NCBI RefSeq assembly: GCF_000378205.1
Contig: NZ_KB899406.1
Location: 186,001-250,000, forward strand
Direction of reading: 5' to 3'
Length of the DNA stretch: 64,000 nt
DNA from: Sediminispirochaeta bajacaliforniensis DSM 16054
GTDB lineage: Bacteria > Spirochaetota > Spirochaetia > DSM-16054 > Sediminispirochaetaceae
Both the position numbers and the translations under genes were made by a program. How positions within the stretch are numbered: position 1 is the stretch's first letter; each line of letters opens with the position of its first letter. The notes beneath the pieces were generated by a model that did not search any database, had not been told where the DNA came from, and worked only from the letters and a program-made list of their open reading frames with translations. Of this stretch, positions 36,709-46,816 are shown in pieces.

Positions 36709-37944
36709 ATGGGCATCAAAAAGCGATTCAAAACAATTCTTGCCTTTCTGGGACCGGGGTTTCTTGTGACTGTAGGCTTTATTGATCCCGGCAACTGGGC
36801 CACCAATATAGAGGGTGGTTCCCGCTTCGGCTATAGCCTTTTATGGGTGATTTCTTTAAGCACCCTAATGCTTATTGTTGTACAGAATATGGCTGCGAAG
36901 TTGGGCATTGCAACGGGAAAGTCTCTGGCTGTCAATATTCGTGATGGCTTTCCCCGACCCGTATCTTTTTTTCTGGGGATTTCGATCGTTGCCGCCTGTG
37001 TCGCAACCGATGTTGCCGAGCTTTTGGGCGGTGCGATCGGCTTCAATCTGCTTTTGGGACTGCCTCTCTGGCTGGGGGCTCTTGTGACGGTCTTCCTCGA
37101 GGTTTTTCTGATCGTCGGGCAGCGGTATCACAAGCTGGAGCGGGTCATTATTGCCTTCCTCGGCATTATCGCCTTGTGCTATGTCGCGGAGCTGGTCATC
37201 GTAAAGCCTGTTTGGCGTGAGGTCTTTCCGTCCCTCGTGATTCCCCGTCTTGATTCCTCCAGCATCTATATCGCCATGGCAATATTGGGCGCGGTGGTGA
37301 TGCCCCATAATATCTTCCTCCATTCGAATGTTATCCATTCCAGGGAGTGGGGAATAAGCGATGAGAAAAAGCTTTCTCTTTTGAAATATGAACATATCGA
37401 TACCCTCTCCGCACTTTTGCTTGGTCTGGTCGTGAACGCAGCAATGATCATAGTCGCCGCAAGGGTGTTTCACGGCAACGGTGTTGTAGTAACCAGCATC
37501 GAGGATGCTTCGAAAACCTTGGTGCCCTTGGCGGGAAGCTTCGCCGCTTTTCTTTTCGCCGTTGCCCTTGTTTTTTCCGGTGTCGGTTCTTCGGTAACCT
37601 CTTCCATGGCCGAGGTCAATGTCATCACGGGCTTCCTCGGAAAACCCGAAGACCCGAAAACCCTGCTGTATCGTATTTCGACTTTTATAACGGCCATTCC
37701 CTCCTTTGTCATCATTGTGGCGGCAATCGATACCTACAAGATTTTGATATTCAGCCAGGTGATTTTAAGCATCCAGCTTCCCTTTACCCTGGTGCCCTTG
37801 CTGTTGTTGTGTCGAAAGAAATCTCTTATGGGGGTGTTCAGGACAAAATTGCCGGAATTCCTGCTGGCTTCGGCTATCTCTCTCCTCGTCATTGGCCTGA
37901 ATATCTATCTTCTCTATTCGACCCTTACGGGAGGTGCCGCCTGA
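36709..37944 (+). CDS. Nramp-family divalent metal transporter
   Basis: A 411-residue membrane protein with 11 helices that imports Mn2+ or other divalent metals with protons. Both metal-binding motifs are present: DPGNWATNIEGGS in TM1 and AVVMPHNIFLHSNV in TM6. A DPGN/MPH pair defines the Nramp metal site. The ribosome-binding site is GAGGTAGCT. It shares one base with the universal stress gene that follows (TGATG). No metal-responsive leader could be identified upstream. Confidence 0.94.
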   Translation: MGIKKRFKTILAFLGPGFLVTVGFIDPGNWATNIEGGSRFGYSLLWVISLSTLMLIVVQNMAAKLGIATGKSLAVNIRDGFPRPVSFFLGISIVAACVATDVAELLGGAIGFNLLLGLPLWLGALVTVFLEVFLIVGQRYHKLERVIIAFLGIIALCYVAELVIVKPVWREVFPSLVIPRLDSSSIYIAMAILGAVVMPHNIFLHSNVIHSREWGISDEKKLSLLKYEHIDTLSALLLGLVVNAAMIIVAARVFHGNGVVVTSIEDASKTLVPLAGSFAAFLFAVALVFSGVGSSVTSSMAEVNVITGFLGKPEDPKTLLYRISTFITAIPSFVIIVAAIDTYKILIFSQVILSIQLPFTLVPLLLLCRKKSLMGVFRTKLPEFLLASAISLLVIGLNIYLLYSTLTGGAA

Positions 37945-38351
37945 TGTGTCCTTTTTCCCATATTTTGTTACTCTTGGATTGCTCCCTTGTCGATCATGCC
38001 ATTATTCCGAAGATCATCGACATGAGCCGTTGCGGAAACGGCAGGGTGACCCTTGCCCATGTCGTTCACTCTCATACCATTGATCAGGACCGCGCTCTAA
38101 AGGCCAAGGCCGATCGTTTTCTTGATCCGGTACTCAAGCAATTCCGCGATGCCGGAATCAATGCCGAAAAACTCCTTTTGAGTGGGGAACCCGAAAAAGA
38201 ATTGGTGAAGGAAATAGGGGAAGGTGACTACGATCTTGTGGCCATGGCAACCCACGGCCACAAAACCTTCTCCGATATCTTGTTCGGTAGCGTCTCTGAT
38301 TATCTGAAACATGAGACGGACGTTCCTCTGCTCATGGTTCGGGGGAAGTAG
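37944..38351 (+). CDS. Universal stress protein (UspA family)
   Basis: A 135-residue protein with the Usp fold: SHILLLLDCSLVDHAIIPKI at the start and VAMATHGHKTFSDILFGSVS followed by VPLLMVRGK at the end. The ATP-binding pattern G-x2-G-x9-G(S/T) is only partly kept (GHKTFSDILFGSVS). Translation starts within the stop of the Nramp gene, so the two are coupled; pairing of Nramp with a Usp domain is seen in other bacteria. Confidence 0.88.
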   Translation: MCPFSHILLLLDCSLVDHAIIPKIIDMSRCGNGRVTLAHVVHSHTIDQDRALKAKADRFLDPVLKQFRDAGINAEKLLLSGEPEKELVKEIGEGDYDLVAMATHGHKTFSDILFGSVSDYLKHETDVPLLMVRGK

Positions 38352-38535
38352 GAAACTTGGCGCCGGTCCGATACATCTGCTCTATATGTTATCGTGGTAG
38401 TGAATTTATTCCCTCTTGCGATAGGTAGATCCATATTCATAAAAATAAAAGTTACCTAAAACCTTAGCATGGCCGATCCCAATAGATTATGCTTTGATGC
38501 ATTACCAATATATCTAATGCGGAGGAATGCTCTTA

Positions 38536-40644
38536 ATGAAACAGAGCCTTGCACCAGTAATACAGATTGATGAAAGTAAATGTGTAAACTGCCATGCCTG
38601 TATAGCTTCTTGTCCGGTTAAATACTGCATAGACGGAAGCGGCTCTACCGTAACGATTCATCATGATCTCTGTATAGGGTGCGGGAAATGCATAGAAGCC
38701 TGCACGCACAATGCGCGATCAGTGGTTGACGACACAGAGGCCTTTTTCGATGCCTTATCACGCAAAGAGCCCATGATCGCCATCGTTGCCCCTTCCGTCG
38801 CTTCAAGTTTCCCCGATTCTTACCTCAGGCTGAACGGGTATTTAAAGTCCTTAGGTATTGAGGCCTTTTTTGATGTAAGCTTTGGGGCCGAGCTTACCGT
38901 TGCTTCCTATATCAATCATATCAAAACGGATAATCCCGATCTTGTCATAGCCCAGCCCTGTCCTGCCATTGTTACCTACATTGAAATATATCATCCGGAG
39001 CTCATTCCTTATCTTGCGCCGGCACACAGTCCTATGCTCCATACCATTGCCATGATTCAGGAATATCGAAAAGAGTTTGCAGACCATAACGTTGCCGTTC
39101 TTTCTCCCTGCATTGCAAAAAAACGGGAATTTGCAGAAACAAAGATGGGAGACTACAATGTCACCTTCCTTATGCTGAAAGCATATATGAAGGCTAAAGG
39201 GATTGCCCTTTCTTCTTATCCGGAGGTCGACTTTACCGGCCCGGATGCCGAGCGTGCTGTCATGTTTTCGACGCCCGGAGGGCTGATGCAGACGGTGGAG
39301 CGTTCTTCGCCCGAACTCCTTTCGGGGATCAGGAAGATTGAAGGTGTTCCCGGGATTTATGAGTATCTTGCCGAGCTTAAGGCTGTTCGTGGTAAGGGGA
39401 TGCAGCCGCGCCTTGTGGACTGCCTCAATTGTGATCTTGGATGTAACGGCGGAACAGGGACGGGGCTTTCCGAGGCACATGCCGACGAGATCGAGTATCC
39501 TATAAAAAAACGAAGGTCCGAGGCCATTCGACAATACGGTAAGGGTTCTCTGAAACCGAAGGTCCGAGCGAAAAAAGTTGATAAGATCATCTCACAGTAC
39601 TGGAACGAGGGACTGTACAGGCGAAAGTACCGTGATCTTTCGAATAATTTCTCTTTAAAAACGCCCAATACCGAGGAACTTGAAGAAATCTACAAAAGCA
39701 TGCTGAAAGAGAATGAAGAGGATTTTCTGAATTGCGCCTCCTGCGGCTACGGAACCTGTGAGGCCATGGCATTTGCCATCTTTAATGGCCTTAACAAACC
39801 CGAAAATTGCCACCACTACCGGCAGGCAATTGTCACAAAGCAGCAGAATATGATGATAGATCTTGCAAGGAACCTCCATGAAAAAATAGAGAAGGCAGAA
39901 CACCTTATTCTCAATGTCAAGGAGATCACAGCGGATGTCGAAGGAAAAAGCGAGGAGCAGTTTAAAGCAATAGAAGAATCGGCAAGTGCTGTGGAACAGA
40001 TGATCCAGTCCGTACATGAAACTTCAGCCTTGTCCGGTAGCAAACGGGAATCCATCTCGTCCTTGAAAGAGTTTGCCCAGTCCAGTGATGAGGAAATGAA
40101 GGAGACCATTGAGGCTATCGAGAGTTTAAGTGCATCTGTCGAAGGTATTGGAGACTTTGTCGATATCATTGATCAGGTAGCATCGAATACAAACCTCCTT
40201 TCAATGAATGCCGCGATCGAGGCTGCTCATGCGGGAGAATCCGGAAAAGGCTTTGCCGTAGTTGCCGAAGAGATGCGAAGATTAGCCGATATGAGCGGGG
40301 AAAACGCTTTGGTTATTCAACAGACACTTGATAAGATGCTGGAACGGATCAATACGACGGCATCCGTATCGCAGAAGGCAACCCAATCCATGAAGCAGGT
40401 TATTGAAGGATCTGAGGACATGGCAGAAAGCATGCTGACAATCATCCATACGATGGACGAAATGTCAGCGGCAGGAAGTCAGATCGTTACCTCTCTGGAG
40501 AGCCTAAAAACCCTTTCTTCCGAGGTTCAAACGGTATACCATGATGTTATGACCTCAGTCTCGGGCGTGAGTGAAACGGTGTCCGCCATCGGAACGCTGT
40601 CCCGCGAAACTATGGCGGTCATTCATGAGACGGAAATGGAGTAG
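38536..40644 (+). CDS. Sensory [FeFe]-hydrogenase fused to a chemoreceptor signalling domain
   Basis: A 702-residue cytoplasmic protein with no membrane segment. Residues 11-65 hold two 4Fe-4S ferredoxin motifs ([22 protein letters not shown]). Residues about 80-330 are the H-cluster domain. The four cluster cysteines appear kept: C142 (AQPCPA), C192 (LSPCIAKK), C299 and C303 (NCDLGCNGG). The proton-transfer cysteine before C142 is Pro141. Residues 398-426 carry another Fe-S motif ([11 protein letters not shown]425). From about 440 to the end is a receptor signalling hairpin with [20 protein letters not shown]. Loss of the proton-transfer cysteine points to a sensor, not a bulk catalyst. It probably reports H2 or redox state to CheA. 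Start at ATG 38536, nine bases after GGAGGA. Confidence 0.92.
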   Translation: MKQSLAPVIQIDESKCVNCHACIASCPVKYCIDGSGSTVTIHHDLCIGCGKCIEACTHNARSVVDDTEAFFDALSRKEPMIAIVAPSVASSFPDSYLRLNGYLKSLGIEAFFDVSFGAELTVASYINHIKTDNPDLVIAQPCPAIVTYIEIYHPELIPYLAPAHSPMLHTIAMIQEYRKEFADHNVAVLSPCIAKKREFAETKMGDYNVTFLMLKAYMKAKGIALSSYPEVDFTGPDAERAVMFSTPGGLMQTVERSSPELLSGIRKIEGVPGIYEYLAELKAVRGKGMQPRLVDCLNCDLGCNGGTGTGLSEAHADEIEYPIKKRRSEAIRQYGKGSLKPKVRAKKVDKIISQYWNEGLYRRKYRDLSNNFSLKTPNTEELEEIYKSMLKENEEDFLNCASCGYGTCEAMAFAIFNGLNKPENCHHYRQAIVTKQQNMMIDLARNLHEKIEKAEHLILNVKEITADVEGKSEEQFKAIEESASAVEQMIQSVHETSALSGSKRESISSLKEFAQSSDEEMKETIEAIESLSASVEGIGDFVDIIDQVASNTNLLSMNAAIEAAHAGESGKGFAVVAEEMRRLADMSGENALVIQQTLDKMLERINTTASVSQKATQSMKQVIEGSEDMAESMLTIIHTMDEMSAAGSQIVTSLESLKTLSSEVQTVYHDVMTSVSGVSETVSAIGTLSRETMAVIHETEME

Positions 40645-40681
40645 ATGCGCCGACAGCCTTCGCAGTGACGTTATTGGCTCA

Positions 40682-40855
40682 CTACCGCTTTGGGTATCGC
40701 CTGCGATAGAAGCAAAAGATAGCTTCCTCTTCTGCCTCTACAAGGGCGTTTGCTCGGCATATCTGCTCGTAAAGCACCCTTTTGTCTGTTTCCTTGCCCT
40801 GCTTCGGCTCCCTGGTATCGATCTCTGCCGACGTGGCACTATTGGTTCTCGTCAT
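40682..40855 (-). CDS. Possible small ORF, unknown
   Basis: The 307-base gap between the hydrogenase-chemoreceptor gene and the Crp/Fnr gene holds one open frame of 57 codons on the minus strand. Its product is charged (TREPKQGKETDKRVLYEQIC, ALVEAEEEAIFCFYRRR) and looks protein-like in composition. There is no clear ribosome-binding site and I know no homologue. It could be a degraded gene end. Nothing else is seen in this gap apart from the start of the Crp/Fnr leader. Confidence 0.25.
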   Translation of the reverse strand: MTRTNSATSAEIDTREPKQGKETDKRVLYEQICRANALVEAEEEAIFCFYRRRYPKR

Positions 40856-40951
40856 GCATATACACTATTCAGAGCCGCATGAGGTTTCCAGGACATATGT
40901 CCTCTGCGGGCGAAAAATGCGTGTTACTATATGAATGAATTCGGAGGCTCT

Positions 40952-41632
40952 ATGGAAGAGGAGAAAAACAGGGCAGTTGCTGAAGAAATTGAATCGTATA
41001 TTGCCGGTTATAGGATGGATCAGTTCCTTAACCTTCCGATTTTGGAACGGCTTCGCCTTTTTCATTTTCCTGCCTATACCAATATCTATCTTGAGCAGAC
41101 CGAGGCCCGCTTTTTTTATTTTCTGGTCAAGGGCCAGCTTCAGTGTGTCCATTATCATATGAATGGCAAACTTGCCGTCATTGCCTTGACCAATCCTCTT
41201 GCCGCCATAGGTGATCTGGAACTGTTCAGCGGCATGCCGATACACAGCAACGTCATATCGACCCGCCAGGTGTCAATGCTGGGGCTTCCCATGCGGACCG
41301 TGGAAGCCTACGGCTCGCAGGACCCCCGATTCCTCCGCTTTATTATCGATGAACTAAAAAAGAAGCTTTATAGCAACAGCTCTCTGCTTTCTGGGCATGT
41401 GCTTTCCGCATCCGGCAGACTCGCACTTTTCCTTCTCTCCGAGGCATCGACTCGAAGACAGGAGACCATCGAGCTTCCGGAAAAAGAGAGTCTTGCATCG
41501 CTTCTGGGAACCACGCTCCGCCATTTGAATCGAATCATGCATGAACTGCAGGCCTCAGGAGCGGTCGACGGCAAATATCCGTCACTTCGACTCCTTGATC
41601 GGACAATTCTTGAGGATATTATCGAGCGATAG
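40952..41632 (+). CDS. Crp/Fnr-family transcriptional regulator
   Basis: A 226-residue regulator with an N-terminal cyclic-nucleotide-type beta barrel (residues about 20-130; FYFLVKGQLQCVHYHMNGKL, IGDLELFSGMPIHSNV) and a C-terminal winged helix (ESLASLLGTTLRHLNRIMHE, LQASGAVDG). It resembles YeiL-type proteins. No Fnr-like cysteine set is present at the N-terminus, so it is not an obvious Fe-S oxygen sensor. The start at ATG 40952 has GGAGG four to five bases ahead. It follows the hydrogenase sensor gene in the same direction and might act on hydrogen-metabolism genes, but that is only context. Confidence 0.88.
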   Translation: MEEEKNRAVAEEIESYIAGYRMDQFLNLPILERLRLFHFPAYTNIYLEQTEARFFYFLVKGQLQCVHYHMNGKLAVIALTNPLAAIGDLELFSGMPIHSNVISTRQVSMLGLPMRTVEAYGSQDPRFLRFIIDELKKKLYSNSSLLSGHVLSASGRLALFLLSEASTRRQETIELPEKESLASLLGTTLRHLNRIMHELQASGAVDGKYPSLRLLDRTILEDIIER

Positions 41633-41666
41633 GAAAAAAAGTCCTTTCTCTGTACCCAGTCTTAAA

Positions 41667-41699
41667 GGGCCATCCCGGAATCCAGTCCCGGCATGGCCC
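41667..41699. terminator. Stem-loop between convergent genes, possible terminator
   Basis: GGGCCATCCCGG and the complementary arm CCCGGCATGGCCC form a stem with one mismatch around an eight-base loop. It lies between the convergent ends of the Crp/Fnr gene and araA. A long T-run is missing on both sides, so it is a likely but not certain bidirectional terminator. Confidence 0.5.
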
Positions 41700-41752
41700 G
41701 CCCACATTATTGAATCATAACGTTATCGACTTTAAAGCGTTTTGTTCCGGCC

Positions 41753-43267
41753 TTAGAATCCTCCGAAACCGCCTTTCATTGCGTAGTACACCTCGTTCCA
41801 GCGTAATTCGTTTTTGAACTGGCGTATGGTGGTTTCATCATCGATGACTATAAATTCGACATCCGCCATCTCTGCGAAATCCTCGAAGTATTCGGTCGTC
41901 AGTGCCTGGGTAAAGACCGAGTGGTGGGCCCCTCCTCCGAGAATCCATGCGGCCGCAGCGGTTTTAAGATCCGGTTTGGGTTTCCATAGTGCACGGGCAA
42001 CCGGTAACTTCGGGAGATCGTGGGGTTGTTTTACCACATCGGTTTCGTTGATGATCATTCGAAAGCGACCTCCCATGTCGATGAGGGTTGCATTCAGCGC
42101 TGAACCTGCGGGAGGGGAGAATACCAGCCGCACCGGGTCGGACTTTCCCCCGATTGAGAGCGGATGGATCTCCGCTTTCGGTTTTCCCTCCGAGATGCTG
42201 GGACAAACCTCCAGCATATGGGCTCCCAAGATCATCATCTTGCCCTTTTCGAGATGATAGGTGTAGTCTTCCATAAATGAGGTACCGCCGGAAAGGCCCG
42301 AAGACATCACCTTCGCCGCCCGAAGGAGGGCAGAGGTTTTCCAGTCTCCCTCCGCTCCGAAGCCGTATCCGTCTGCCATGAGATGCTGAACGGCAAGCCC
42401 CGGCAGCTGAGGCAGGCCGTAGAGATCCTCAAAGGTGGTTGTGAAGGCGGTGAATCCCCCTTCTTCCAGGAACGATCGCATCCCCAATTCGATTTTTGCC
42501 TCGTCGCGGAGGGCCTGCCTGCGGGCTCCTGTTTTCCTAAGCTCCTCGGCGAGGTTGTAGCTTACCTCGTATTCTTCCACAAGGGTGTCGATCTGCTGTT
42601 CGGTGACTGCGTTCACTCGTTCGACAAGCTCTCCCATACCGTAGCCGTCGACTGCATAACCAAAGCGAATTTGTGCCTCGACCTTGTCTCCTTCGGTCAC
42701 GGCTACCTCCCTCATGTTATCACCGAAGCGGGCAAGCTTTCCGGTGTGCCAATCGGCCCAGGCACAGACTGCCCGGGACCATATACCAAGCCGTTTACAT
42801 ACATCCTCATCCTGCCAGTGTCCTACAATCACTGTCCGGTTCTTTCGAAGTCTGGTGCCGATAAAGCCGAACTCCCGGCCTCCGTGTGCCGATTGATGAA
42901 GATTCATGAAGTCCATATCGATATCGGCCCAGGGAATGTCGCGCCCAAGCTGGGTATGGAGATGGGCAAAGGGTTTTTGCAGGGCCGAAAGTCCTGCAAT
43001 CCATTTCTTCGCCGGTGAAAAGGTATGCATCCAGAATATCAGGCCCACACAGGCGGCGCTGTTGTTTGCCTCCAGGCAGACCCTTTTGATCTCCTCTGAG
43101 GTGGTTACCACCGGGCCTGTTTTCACCTTGATCGGGATTTCCCGTGAGCTGTCCAGCCCCTCGGCGATTTTTGCCGCATCTAATGCAACCTGCCGCAGGG
43201 TCTCTTCCCCGTAGAGATGCTGGCTGCCGGTGACAAACCAAACTTCATACGTTCCTATGTCGATCAT
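41753..43267 (-). CDS. araA: L-arabinose isomerase
   Basis: Converts L-arabinose to L-ribulose in the cytoplasm. The 504 residues match the family's usual length. The start [20 protein letters not shown], the segment [19 protein letters not shown] and [18 protein letters not shown] are characteristic of AraA. It is the last gene of the lacI-araB-araD-araA operon, 22 bases after araD, and has its own ribosome-binding site (AAGGGGGAACTACA). Confidence 0.96.
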   Translation of the reverse strand: MIDIGTYEVWFVTGSQHLYGEETLRQVALDAAKIAEGLDSSREIPIKVKTGPVVTTSEEIKRVCLEANNSAACVGLIFWMHTFSPAKKWIAGLSALQKPFAHLHTQLGRDIPWADIDMDFMNLHQSAHGGREFGFIGTRLRKNRTVIVGHWQDEDVCKRLGIWSRAVCAWADWHTGKLARFGDNMREVAVTEGDKVEAQIRFGYAVDGYGMGELVERVNAVTEQQIDTLVEEYEVSYNLAEELRKTGARRQALRDEAKIELGMRSFLEEGGFTAFTTTFEDLYGLPQLPGLAVQHLMADGYGFGAEGDWKTSALLRAAKVMSSGLSGGTSFMEDYTYHLEKGKMMILGAHMLEVCPSISEGKPKAEIHPLSIGGKSDPVRLVFSPPAGSALNATLIDMGGRFRMIINETDVVKQPHDLPKLPVARALWKPKPDLKTAAAAWILGGGAHHSVFTQALTTEYFEDFAEMADVEFIVIDDETTIRQFKNELRWNEVYYAMKGGFGGF

Positions 43268-43289
43268 TGTAGTTCCCCCTTATGGTTCT

Positions 43290-43985
43290 TCATAATTGTC
43301 CGTAATATGCGTTCTTGCCATGTTTTCTGTAGTAATGCTTATCCCGTATCGTCTGTTTGAGCTCTTCTGCAGCGGGATTGATTTGCAGTGTAAGCGTTGC
43401 CATTTTTGCAAGTTCTTCGAGGACTGCACTGTTATAGACCGCCTTCATTGCGTCTTTGCCCCAGCTGAACGGTCCGTGGCAGGCAACCAGGACCATTTCG
43501 ACCTCTTTATAATTGATACTTTCGAAGGTCGAAAGGATTTGCTTGCCTGTCTCTGTTTCATAGTCCCGGGTAATGGCTTCGTCATTCATCACCTCGGTTA
43601 CGGGAACCTCTACAGTGAGGTGGTCGGCATGAGTGGTCCCAAAAATGGGAATGGCCCGCTTCGCCTGGGCCCAGGCCACGGCATAGGCAGAGTGGGTGTG
43701 GCAAATTCCGCCAATGCCCTCGAAATGCCTGTAGAGGATGGTATGGGTCTTCGTGTCCGATGACGGCCTGAGCTCTCCTTCGACAATGTTATTCTCGAGG
43801 TCGACCACGACCATCTTTTCCGGCGATAGTTCATCGTATGGTACCCCGCTCGGTTTGATGGCGTAAACGCCAAGGTCGGGATCAAAGGAGCTTGCATTTC
43901 CAAAGGTGTAGATGGCGAGCTTTTGCTTGCTGATTTCCATATTTGCGAGGTATGCTTCCTCTTTTATGGTGCTAAAATGTCCCAT
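43290..43985 (-). CDS. araD: L-ribulose-5-phosphate 4-epimerase
   Basis: Converts L-ribulose 5-phosphate to D-xylulose 5-phosphate. The 231-residue class II aldolase-type protein has the zinc site HTHSAYAVAWAQAKRAIPIF followed by GTTHADH, and ACHGPFSWGKDA. It stands between araB and araA, 12 bases after araB. Confidence 0.96.
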   Translation of the reverse strand: MGHFSTIKEEAYLANMEISKQKLAIYTFGNASSFDPDLGVYAIKPSGVPYDELSPEKMVVVDLENNIVEGELRPSSDTKTHTILYRHFEGIGGICHTHSAYAVAWAQAKRAIPIFGTTHADHLTVEVPVTEVMNDEAITRDYETETGKQILSTFESINYKEVEMVLVACHGPFSWGKDAMKAVYNSAVLEELAKMATLTLQINPAAEELKQTIRDKHYYRKHGKNAYYGQL

Positions 43986-43997
43986 GAATCTTTGTCC

Positions 43998-45677
43998 TTA
44001 TTTCTGGTTTGTCTCTTCTTCGACGAAATTTCCGATCGCCAGATAATCTTGATAGAGCTTGTCGTAGATGGGTACATAGTTTGGATTGGGGCTGTATTCG
44101 GCTTCAAAACCGCTTCCGAGTGCCTTTTGGGCCTCTTCGATGCTGGCATAGAGCCCCGAGGCGACGGCTGCAAACATTGCCGCTCCGAGGGCAACGGTTT
44201 GTTCGCTTCGTGCAACCCGTATGGTTCGGTTCATCACATCCGCGACGATCTGCATAACCAGTGGTGATTTTTTTGCAACTCCTCCGATGGCAATAACATC
44301 GCGGATTTTTGCCCCTTCCTCTTCGAACCGTTCTGCAATGCGACGAGCGCCGAAGGCCGTGGCCTCGACAAATGCCCGGTAGAGAGCCGGAGCATCCGTC
44401 CCAAGGGTGAGACCGGTGACCGCACCTTTGAGCCGCTGGTCCGCAAAGGGTGTCCTCCGCCCGTTAAGCCAGTCGACGGCAACGAGTCCCGATTGCCCAG
44501 GTTCTATCTCCGCCGCAGCCCTCTCAATTTCGGGGATGATCAGTGCGGAAACCGACTCGGCAAGCTCTTTGGCATGTGCCTTGTCTATCTTGCCTGTTTT
44601 TGCAAGCAGACCCAGGGGCCAGGCAATGAGACTTTTGAACCAGGCGTAGACATCCCCAAATGCGGACTGTCCCGCCTCCATCCCCAGCATGCCGGGCATG
44701 ATCGAACCGTCTACCTGGCCGCAGATACCCTTTACCAGGACATCTTTCATCTCTTGTTTCGGGGCGATCAGCATATCGCAGGTGCTGGTTCCCATCACTT
44801 TTACCAGGGAGCCTGGGGCAATCTCCCCTCCCACACCTCCCATATGGGCATCGAATGCGCCGACCGCCACCGTCGTTCCTTCCTCAAGCCCCAGCCGCTT
44901 CGCCCATTCCGCTGAAAGTCCCCCTGCCGCAACATCGGAGGTGTAGGTTTTTTCGAAAAGCCGTTCCCGCAGGCCCTTCAGCAAGGGATCGAGCCTGACC
45001 AAAAACTCCTCCGACGGGAGTCCTCCGAACTCTTCATGCCACATCGCTTTATGACCGGCGGCACAGCGGCTCCGTTTCATGGTGAGCGGATCGGTTCTTC
45101 CCGTAAGAAGAGCGGGAATCCAATCGCAGTGTTCGACCCAGGAGAAGGCCGCACGTCGTACCGCCTCGTCCCGGCGAAGCACATGGAGAATTTTTGCCCA
45201 GAACCATTCGGAAGAGTAGACTCCGCCCTCGAACTTGGTGTAATCGATTCCTCCCCAGCTACGCGCGATCTCGTTGATTTCCGCAGCCTCTGCTACGGCC
45301 GTATGATCCTTCCAGAGGATAAACATACCGTTGGGATTTTCTGCAAACTCATCGCTAAGGGCCAAAGGAATCCCCTCTCTATTTACCGCCACCGGTGTGC
45401 TTCCCGTGGTATCAACCGCAATTCCCCGAATTTTCTTTTCCGTACCTGCCGGGGCTTTTTCCAGGGCTTCCTTCAGCGATGCCTCCAGGCCCTCGATGTA
45501 ATCCCGGGGGTGCTGTCGGAATTGGTTGTTTTTGGGATCGCAGTATGTACCCTCTTTCCAGCGTTTGTAATAGCTTACCGCGCTGGAAATTTCCTCTCCG
45601 TTCTCACCATCGACAATAATGGCGCGTACCGAGTCTGTCCCGTAATCAAATCCGAGAACATAGCTTTTTTCGGCCAC
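43998..45677 (-). CDS. araB: L-ribulokinase
   Basis: Phosphorylates L-ribulose with ATP. A 559-residue FGGY-family kinase with N-terminal VLGFDYGTDSVRAIIVDGEN, substrate region VEHCDWIPALLTG and C-terminal ATP site AIGGVAKKSPLVMQIVADVM. The gene starts at GTG 45677 behind AAGGAGGAAATT. It follows the LacI gene by 32 bases. Confidence 0.96.
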   Translation of the reverse strand: MAEKSYVLGFDYGTDSVRAIIVDGENGEEISSAVSYYKRWKEGTYCDPKNNQFRQHPRDYIEGLEASLKEALEKAPAGTEKKIRGIAVDTTGSTPVAVNREGIPLALSDEFAENPNGMFILWKDHTAVAEAAEINEIARSWGGIDYTKFEGGVYSSEWFWAKILHVLRRDEAVRRAAFSWVEHCDWIPALLTGRTDPLTMKRSRCAAGHKAMWHEEFGGLPSEEFLVRLDPLLKGLRERLFEKTYTSDVAAGGLSAEWAKRLGLEEGTTVAVGAFDAHMGGVGGEIAPGSLVKVMGTSTCDMLIAPKQEMKDVLVKGICGQVDGSIMPGMLGMEAGQSAFGDVYAWFKSLIAWPLGLLAKTGKIDKAHAKELAESVSALIIPEIERAAAEIEPGQSGLVAVDWLNGRRTPFADQRLKGAVTGLTLGTDAPALYRAFVEATAFGARRIAERFEEEGAKIRDVIAIGGVAKKSPLVMQIVADVMNRTIRVARSEQTVALGAAMFAAVASGLYASIEEAQKALGSGFEAEYSPNPNYVPIYDKLYQDYLAIGNFVEEETNQK

Positions 45678-45709
45678 AATTTCCTCCTTATGTTACTTTG
45701 TGATAAGGC

Positions 45710-46735
45710 CTATCGATAGAAATCAACGTTTTCTTTGGTAAGAATATCCAGCGGCATGACAATCCGGCTGGAAGGTTCACGTTTTAGCACAAGCTTTCTG
45801 TAAAGGGTGTAGACCGCTTCGAAGCCCTGTCTTTCAGGCCTCTGGCTGATGATGAAATCGATGTAGCCCCTTTTCAGGCACTCCTTGTTTGGGGGAATCA
45901 GATCATAACCAATCACCTTTATCGGAGAACCTTGCGGAAAACGTTGCTCAAGGTATTCGGCCACACGATGACAGGAAGCGTTTGTGACAAAGATTCCCTC
46001 CACCTCCGGTCTCTGGCTAAGGAGAGTATCCATGAACTTTGTACAGACATTCCGATCTTCGATGTGTTCTTCGATCACCAAAGGCGGTTTTTCATCATCG
46101 GCATATTGGCTCAGGAAACCGTTGATTCGTCCAGTGATATGGACATCAGGGATAACCGATTGAATAATAACGCACGTATCAGGATTCGGAGAGAGCAGTT
46201 TCATCAGTTTGCCTGCAAGAATACCGCTGCAGTAGGAGTCCTGTCCGATAAAGGCAAGTGCCGTGGTTTCCGGCAGATTGGAGTCGAAGAGTACGTAGGG
46301 AATGTTCCCTTTCAGTGCGTCGATGAGACGGCGGGCAGGGCTTGGGAGAACAGGGGCGATGATAAGACCGTCGGGACGATCTGCGATAATTCGTTCTGCC
46401 TCCTGCCTGAACGAGTCTTCGCTGTATCTGTCGAACTCATACCGAACTACATGTATCGAGAATTGTTCGAGCTCGGTCTCGGCCCTGAGGAGGCCCTTCG
46501 CTGGAAGCTCCCAGAATCCCCCATCCTGATCATGACGAGGAGTAAGCGCGGCGAGGGTATAGTGTCTGGAGCTGGAAAGGGTGCTGGCATACATATTGGG
46601 TTTGTAGCCGGACTCCTTAACAATGGCCCTGATCCTCCTTGCTGTTTCTACCGATACGCGGCCCCGGTTGTGAAGCACTCGATCGACTGTTCCGATCGAA
46701 ACACCTGCCTGCTTTGCAATATCTTTGATGGTCAT
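45710..46735 (-). CDS. LacI-family regulator of arabinose genes
   Basis: A 341-residue regulator whose head reads TIKDIAKQAGVSIGTVDRVL then HNRGRVSVETARRIRAIVKE. The effector domain is of the sugar-binding Peripla_BP_4 type. It is the first gene of the araBDA operon and is preceded by a consensus promoter with a palindromic operator. A closely matching site stands in front of the binding-protein/YesMN/transporter operon at 49536, so it may control both. The effector is probably L-arabinose or a derivative. It is not the GntR-type AraR of Bacillus. Confidence 0.93.
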   Translation of the reverse strand: MTIKDIAKQAGVSIGTVDRVLHNRGRVSVETARRIRAIVKESGYKPNMYASTLSSSRHYTLAALTPRHDQDGGFWELPAKGLLRAETELEQFSIHVVRYEFDRYSEDSFRQEAERIIADRPDGLIIAPVLPSPARRLIDALKGNIPYVLFDSNLPETTALAFIGQDSYCSGILAGKLMKLLSPNPDTCVIIQSVIPDVHITGRINGFLSQYADDEKPPLVIEEHIEDRNVCTKFMDTLLSQRPEVEGIFVTNASCHRVAEYLEQRFPQGSPIKVIGYDLIPPNKECLKRGYIDFIISQRPERQGFEAVYTLYRKLVLKREPSSRIVMPLDILTKENVDFYR

Positions 46736-46762
46736 TCACGGATGTCCTTTGCAAGTATTGTC

Positions 46763-46816
46763 GCGTTAACGTTAACGCAATAGGTGATTATAATACTCCC
46801 GGAAGATTACTGTCAA
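46763..46816 (-). promoter_or_regulatory. Promoter and operator of the lacI-araBDA operon
   Basis: On the minus strand a perfect -35 box TTGACA (46816-46811) and perfect -10 box TATAAT (46792-46787) are 18 bases apart. Eight bases after the -10 lies the perfect palindrome GCGTTAACGTTAACGC (46778-46763) with a central CG. A repressor there would cover the transcription start. Such a strong promoter implies tight repression when arabinose is absent. Confidence 0.85.
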
